Positions 58,180 to 64,000 of a DNA stretch of 64,000 nt are shown here, in pieces (the first letter of the stretch is position 1; every line of letters starts with the position of its first letter). Position numbers and translations under genes: made by a program. The notes under the pieces were generated by a model. It saw only the letters and a list, made by a program, of their open reading frames with translations. It had not been told where the DNA came from and searched no databases. This DNA comes from Chrysomallon squamiferum (taxonomy: Eukaryota; Mollusca; Gastropoda; Neomphalida; Peltospiridae). The stretch is taken from contig CM022667.1 of NCBI GenBank assembly GCA_012295275.1, positions 7,552,794 to 7,616,793 on the forward strand, written 5' to 3'.

Positions 58180-58455
58180 GTGAATGAAAATGAAAATGAT
58201 ATTGTTATATTACAGTGTGGGGAATATTTGGGAATTATTAACGTATTTTATGAACGTCAGGCAATACAAAAAAAATCTCAATAACTTGGCTAGTTATTGT
58301 TTGTGGTTTTAAGTGTGATGTTGATCTTGCAGACAATGTTCATCTTACATTCTAACTTTTTCTATGAGTTAACAGTATTATATCTTTATTAGAAATAAAC
58401 ATCAAATACGACTAACGAAATGAAGGACATGTCGACATCCTAATGTGTCAACAAG
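58180..58455 (-). repeat. Inverted block A' (partner 50956-51246)
   Basis: Reverse-complement partner of block A, beginning about 165 bases after the copy 2 polyadenylation signal. Confidence 0.88.
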
Positions 58456-59221
58456 AGCATTAAAATAAACAAACAAACAAACAAACAAAATAATAATAAT
58501 AATAACACTTGATCACAAAACATGTGTGTCTGTCTATCTATCAATCTATCTATCTCTCTATCTATCTTTCTATCTAGCTATCTAACTACATATTATGCTT
58601 TAAAAACAAATGATCATTTACATCTTATTAACTAAATATATACCAGCAATATTATTTGTTTGTTTGTTTGTTTGTTTGTTTATTTATTTATTTATTAGTT
58701 TGTCTTTTTTCTTTGTTTTGCTATCATTATTTTCTTTACTTCTTCCTTACTTCTTATTTTTTCTTCTTTGTTTTTTTTGTTTGTTTTTTCTTGTTTTTTA
58801 AATTTTATTTCGTTCCTCAGTCTTTTCTTTTTTGCACTTTCTATTAAATTTAAAAAAATAAAAATACAGATTATATATATATATATAATTTATCTGTTTT
58901 CTTTCGTTCAACTGTAAATGTTCTGATTTAATCGATTGGCAAACTCGATTCTAGGATTCTTTTTTTATCGAAAAAAATATTTATCTCTATCAGCTTTTAA
59001 AACATTTTACTAACAATGCAGTTTCGGACTTCAAGCATGATGCCCGCTAGTATCTTCATTCACATTCTTTTATATCAGTGATTTTCTGATTTGCTGGTGT
59101 CATATACACATAAAAAGAAAAAAAAAAAAAAGAAGAAGAGAAAAAGAAAAGGAAAGGAAAGAAAAAAAAACATACAATAGAATATAAATCACGTGATTCG
59201 GGTCAAAGTAATCCAGAACCA
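58456..59221. other. Noncoding, simple-repeat-rich
   Basis: An AAAC run (58466-58489), CTAT runs (58530-58580), a TTTG/TTTA run (58652-58698), T-rich DNA and an A/G-rich tract (59110-59170). No gene seen. Confidence 0.7.
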
Positions 59222-59420
59222 TCGCTTGACATAATATTTTGACTGTTGTTTGTTAAATATTTGGAGAGGTGTGCAGTTTTGACATATTTAATATTATTTA
59301 ATGGATTTTTCCCATCTGGTGATTTAACAACAGGTAAAAACAAATTAAAATATTTCGACTGATTTTAATTTATTATTTAAATTTATTAAAATAAATAATA
59401 TATTTATTATATCTCAAAAC
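59222..59420 (-). repeat. Inverted block B' (partner 52760-52965)
   Basis: Reverse-complement partner of block B. Confidence 0.88.
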
Positions 59421-59560
59421 ACATTTGCACAGGTAGATGTCATTAAGAAAAAGAAAACAAACGTTCCCTAAAGGAAAGTGAATTATTATTACTCTATTTT
59501 ACTGATTAAAATCTAGTTTACTGTTTTTTTCATTATGCATTTTTATTATTTTTTACTGGG

Positions 59561-59768
59561 ATCAACGATTTCAACGACTACATCACTGATACACGTGTGG
59601 ACGATGACGCCAGATTTCAGCTACAACTCTGGAACCAGTAGAACAACAGTTTTGAAGAGTTCACCACAAGTTGAAGAACCGGATGCGAAAAGCGCATCCC
59701 AGCCTGTTTGAGTTCGTCACACACGTAAAGAAAGTCCTGCTACAGACCGTGCAAGAACAGTTCAAGTG
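59561..59768 (+). mobile_element. MULE-type transposase C-terminal scrap, plus strand
   Basis: The plus strand reads FNDYITDTRVDDDARF, then LWNQ and NNSFEEF. After a one-base shift it continues LKNRMRKAHPSLFEFVTHVK and ends at a stop. The order Y..., WN, NN...E..H, AHPS(L/I)FEF is typical of the C-terminal part of MULE-type transposase proteins found in many invertebrate genomes. An in-frame TAG and a frameshift show it is dead. GC content is well above the flanks. Confidence 0.6.
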
Positions 59769-59857
59769 AACCTTGCAGGAATCCACCAAACACAGGACAT
59801 ATTGAGTTGCTCATAAGGGGTCGCGGTATGAAAACGGTTGAAAACCAGCGGCCTACA

Positions 59858-60103
59858 TCATCTAAGAACTGAAGGGGATCTTGACTCCCTCTGCAATTGA
59901 TGCAGATTGTTGTTAGTGCTTGGCCCATTGGTCTCCTGGTGGTTCCAGAGCGTCAGGGGGAAGCGAGCATCATCAGCAATCAAGTTGACGACCACGTAGT
60001 CACTGAACTCTTGAGCACGAAGAACATTTGGTGTCGAGTCTGTGGCTTCAACCCACGCATCCTGAATTTTGTCTTGTAGTAGCAGAGCTAGTGCGGCAGC
60101 CAT
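59858..60103 (-). mobile_element. MULE-type transposase C-terminal scrap, minus strand
   Basis: An 81-codon minus-strand frame contains LLLQDKIQDAWVEA, FSDYVVVNLIADDARF, LWNHQETNGPSTNN and a following stop. The FSDYV...DDARF...LWN...TNN order matches the plus-strand scrap at 59561, so two related fragments lie tail to tail. No intact transposase or terminal inverted repeat was identified. Confidence 0.55.
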
Positions 60104-60825
60104 GTTTATCCACTCTCAAAACATGTATCCTTCAAGGTCCTTCTCCTATTTAAGAGCAATACCTCCATATAACTGGAGTAACAGCAGTTAAAGAAAATCG
60201 GCTGATAACTGAACAGTTTAACTACAGTCTGTCAGTGTCACACATAATTGTGAAATATAAGAAAAAGAAAAGTACGTGAAAAGGTACAAGACGAAAAAAA
60301 AAGTAAGAGAAAAGTGAAGAGAGTGGAAAGATGAAGTGTAAAGATAGGACAGAGAAAACAAAGAAACAGAGAAACACAAAGCGACAGAGAGATGAAACTA
60401 AATTAAGAGAATGCAATATTATTAAATAATATCACTACAAAAGCTTCGACAGACTGAGACAATTCTATCCTTTAAAACACAAACAGATCAAAAACATTCA
60501 GCTGAGATGCATCCGCATATATATATATATATATATATATAGGCAGACAGACAGACAGATAGACAGATAGATAGATGGATAGATATGAAGACTTTAATTC
60601 CAAAACGCGATAAACACCAACATCTGAATTTAAAAAAAAACGCCACCAAATGTCAGCATTTGACGGTTGTTCTAAGCCCCTTAATCATTTTCCTCAAAAT
60701 TCTATATGCTGATCTACGCAGTAGACTATAGACCTTCGCTTCATAACGTGATAAACTCAAGAGCAGTATTCGAAATTTTTCTCAAAGCAAGGAAAATGGA
60801 TTTATAGCGTTTTTGAACCAAACTC

Positions 60826-60900
<75 letters not shown>

Positions 60901-61329
60901 ATGGAAATTTACGAGATAGTTGTCAGTTTAGGTCTAAACTCTGTACTAGTGTAGATTCTTAGAGGTATTTTAGCTAGTTTGTCAAGTTTGTCAACTTTCT
61001 TGCAATTAAGTTTTGTTTTTATTATTATTATTATTTTTTAATAATCATATACTACCCTGCACTCATGAATAACATGTATACATATTTTAAGTTACATTAT
61101 CAACAACAACAACAAACAAATCTTCGGACATGTTTGACTGACTAATGACGTAACGGTACATGCTGACAGCTTGGTGCAAGGCAGGACGTCGCTACTTGTC
61201 TTCTTAAAAAGCGTGCGTCGCGCTCGGAAAGAGATAAATCTTATACCTGAACTCAGTCTGTATAAATGTTTTGCATTTGAACTTGAAAATAATTAACGTG
61301 CTAATCAGAGCAAAGTGATGTGAAGCACG
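60104..61329. other. Noncoding with microsatellites
   Basis: A TA run and GACAGATA run (60518-60580), a long CA run (60826-60898) and otherwise mixed sequence. No gene supported. Confidence 0.65.
60826..60898. repeat. (CA)n microsatellite
   Basis: About 70 bases of CA with one AAC interruption near the end. Confidence 0.95.
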
Positions 61330-61640
61330 TCATTTTGCATTTGTGATAGGGAAGTTATCTAGTTTACATTGTAATCATTGGGAGGTGGTGTTGTCATCTT
61401 GATCTAAAACTTTGTCTTTATTATTATCAAAGATTGACTTCAAAATACAGTTAAATCAGGCTTATATAAACTAATTAAAACCATTGACACAGCAAACAAT
61501 TATAAATAAACCACCATTGATTTTAATTTTAAATCAGATTATTTTCAATCAAGTAATTACAAACAGTAAATTTAATTAATTATTTTTTTTTTTCTGATTT
61601 TTGTTGTGTAAGTATTGAAATGTTCAAATTTTATTAGTGA
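61330..61640 (+). repeat. Cluster 3'-flank block E, copy at 61.3 kb
   Basis: Third copy of block E, directly downstream (minus-strand sense) of degenerate copy 3, and closest in sequence to 53306-53640. Confidence 0.88.
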
Positions 61641-61661
61641 ATGACATATCTGTTGTCATGG

Positions 61662-62196
61662 TTACTTTGGACATCTGCACGTGCAGTCTTGTGGTAGGCT
61701 CGCCTTCTTTCCAGTGACCACATGGTTTTTCACAGAAAGCTTTCACCCAGAACGTCACGTAACCAGTGGGTTGGCAGACCGCTTTTTCTATTTGACTGAT
61801 TCCATTGCAACATGGACAGAACTGTGAGCAGTCTTCATATCTGAAAATAATTTTCAGTATACATATTTAGTATTATGCAAGGATTACTCTCAAAATGGAT
61901 CAGGAAACATGAAAACAGATACATCGATGTTTTTTATAAATGAATTGTTGGCTTTGACGATAGAGAGAATGAGAGAGAGGGACATACAAAAGACAGATAA
62001 GAATAAAGAGAAGTAGGAGGAGAAATAATACAATTAAAAAGGAACTGATTTGCTGGACTAAAAATCCACGTTTTAAATTAGTTACAGACATCTCAAGGAT
62101 CTAATATTAATGTCTAGCACTTGCAAAAGCCATAACAGAAATCTCCTAGATCAGTCTCCTCGTATGGACACAAGGTTTTCAGAGTTAACAGACTAG
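61662..62196 (-). pseudogene. Cysteine-rich family copy 3, degenerate
   Basis: On the minus strand a segment at 62114-62196, after a TTGTAG acceptor, reads TLCPYEETDLGDFCYGFCKC and then a stop, matching the TCEPCPY...FC...C module of exon 3 but truncated. The last exon (61662-61840) starts after a CAG acceptor with YEDCSQFCPCC, continues QPTGYVTFWVKAFCEKPCGHWKEG, then needs a frame change to give SLPQDCTCRCPK and TAA. Without the change it reads through to a later TGA. An early stop, a deletion and a shift all indicate a pseudogene. No signal-peptide exon was found upstream. Confidence 0.8.
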
Positions 62197-62289
62197 CTAC
62201 AATTTAAATAATATGATTCAAATTTCAAATATCACACATTCATATGCGCAGACACACAGTAATAGTACAATTACCATCACCGCCACCCG

Positions 62290-62535
62290 AAACAACAACA
62301 GCAACAAGAACACTACCAATAATAATACTTGTAGTAGTAGCAGTAGTAGAATTTAGTGATGTAGTGAAAAACATCTTCCACAGTGAACTCCATAACCTAC
62401 AGCAACAACAACAACAACAGCAACAAGAACAATACCAATAATAATACATGTAGCAGTGGTAGTAGTAGCAGTAGTGGAATTTAGTGATGTAGTGAAAAAC
62501 ACCTTCCACAGTCAACTCCATAACCTACAGCAACA
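62290..62535. repeat. ~124-bp tandem duplication
   Basis: Two adjacent units share CAACAAGAACA, ACCAATAATAATAC, TTTAGTGATGTAGTGAAAAA and CTCCATAACCTACAGCAAC, differing at few positions. Units include CAA and TAG triplet runs. Confidence 0.88.
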
Positions 62536-62884
62536 AAAACAACAACAGCAATAATAATAATAATAATAATGACAACAATAACAATAATATTTTTTTTTGG
62601 TAATGATAATAGTAGTAGAAGTAATTGTATTAGTAGTATGAAAGGTAAATCTTGTAACAACAGTAAAAATTAATAATATAGTTTAAACGTGTCTCATTTG
62701 AACGAAATGATATGACAGAAAGAAAGAGGGAAAAATGAAATGAATGAATGAATGAATAAATAAATAAGGTTGTGTAGGAAAAAAAACCCTGGAAAGAAGA
62801 CAAACATAAATAGAAACCAACCAACCAACCAACCAAACAAACAAACAAACAAACAAACAAAAAGTTATTAAAGCAACAGCCATA

Positions 62885-62889
62885 AACAA

Positions 62890-62931
<42 letters not shown>

Positions 62932-62948
62932 AATAAATAAATAAATAT
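62885..62948. repeat. (AAT)n-(AAAT)n microsatellite
   Basis: An AAT run passes into an AAAT run, directly before the TTCACAC tract. Confidence 0.93.
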
Positions 62949-62949
62949 A

Positions 62950-63490
62950 TAAATTCACACACACACAATCACACAAATGCATTCACGCAAAAAGACACAC
63001 GTTTACAAATTCACATATTCACTCACACATACACCTACAGATGCATTCACACACAAACAGATACACATTCATACATACAACTGTATTTATTCATGCACAA
63101 ATACACACACATTCACATGTACACTTATTCACGCATTCACACACATTGAAACACATACACGCACACATTCACACATATATACACAAATCAACATGCGCAT
63201 TCACATTCACATTTTCACACACAAACACACACACACAGACACACACCTATACACGCACTCACACACAAACACACACATACATATGCATGCGTACATAAGC
63301 ATTCACACACACATATATATATACCCACACATTTACAGTCATACCCATAAGCGCTCATTTACACTCAAAAGCACACATACAAACACACACACGTACACAC
63401 ACTCACACAAACACGTTCGCATCCACGCACAAACACACAAATTCACACATACAAACACGAACAAACGCCCTTACACACACAGTCACAATA
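62950..63490. repeat. TTCACAC-rich imperfect repeat, copy 2
   Basis: Same style and terminal phrase (ACAAACACGAACAAACG) as 51485-51990, again followed by the 33-bp minisatellite. The Thr/His-rich frames are artefacts. Confidence 0.9.
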
Positions 63491-63659
63491 TTACAGACAA
63501 AATCACAGAATATTAAAAGATACATTTAATTAAATATTTCCACATTTACTACTCTAGAGGTATCACACACACTAATAACAGTAACAAAAAAAACAACAAA
63601 AATACAACACAAAAAACAAGCAACAACAACAACAAACAAACAACAAAAAACAAAATAGG

Positions 63660-63850
63660 ACCAATAATATTAAGAGATAGCATATATACAAAATGATGAT
63701 ATTAGGATATAGTTTATGATAAAAATGATGATATTAAGATATAGTAACTGATAGAAAGTGATGGTATTAAAAGATACAAAAACGATGATATTAAGATATA
63801 GTATATGATACAAAATGATGATTTTAAGATAGAGTAACTGATATAATATT
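63660..63850. repeat. 33-bp minisatellite, third and most diverged copy
   Basis: About five to six variant units (GATGATATTAAGATATAGTA then ACTGATA) in the same orientation as the arrays at 52.1 and 56.7 kb. Confidence 0.85.
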
Positions 63851-64000
63851 ATATTATTTTAATTTAGTTCTCGAAATCTCTCAAACTCAGTGAAGATTTG
63901 TGTGTGTCATTTTAACTATATTTATACAAACTATTAGAAATCGTATACCCCAGTGAAAAAAAAAATAATATGTACTAAAGAAAACATTAAACTAGATTTT

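Overview
The window is eukaryotic, AT-rich (long A/T runs, many simple repeats) and holds spliced genes with short introns. Gene content (a RECQL4-type helicase, an animal-type GMP reductase, a rhodopsin-like peptide-type receptor) and degenerate MULE transposase fragments point to an invertebrate animal. A mollusc, perhaps a gastropod, is my best guess; this is inference, since no marker gene fixes the species.

Layout. 1-11.4 kb: AT-rich noncoding DNA with a ~1 kb minisatellite (5.6-6.6 kb) and arms of two inverted-repeat pairs. 11.4-12.6 kb (+): a GPCR coded in one exon, with a splice acceptor 6 bases before its ATG and a candidate 5'UTR exon at 6758-6827. 12.6-24.9 kb: noncoding, microsatellite-rich. 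24.95-39.7 kb (-): fifteen recognisable exons of a RECQL4 helicase gene (Sld2-like N-terminus, disordered middle, CCHC zinc knuckle, helicase core). The exons after the helicase core, expected further left, were not recognised. 40.84-44.2 kb (+): GMP reductase in seven exons, head-to-head with RECQL4 across ~1.1 kb. Its sixth exon carries one extra base that breaks the frame in an invariant motif.

47.8-64 kb: a rearranged cluster of a gene family I do not recognise. It has two intact four-exon genes for small secreted proteins with 13 cysteines (47863-49528 and 55393-57953, both +), two degenerate copies on the minus strand (53.7 kb and 61.7-62.2 kb) and a possible fifth scrap at 50.3 kb. Between them lie shared blocks: a 3'-flank block in three copies, two pairs of inverted blocks, a TTCACAC-rich tract followed by a 33-bp minisatellite at two places, that minisatellite again in an intron of the second gene, two tail-to-tail MULE transposase scraps, and an 85-bp piece identical to sequence at the edge of a MITE in RECQL4 intron 2.

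RECQL4 (replication initiation and DNA repair) and GMP reductase (purine salvage) may share a promoter region. The secreted family is independent of them and is the best candidate for undescribed biology here.
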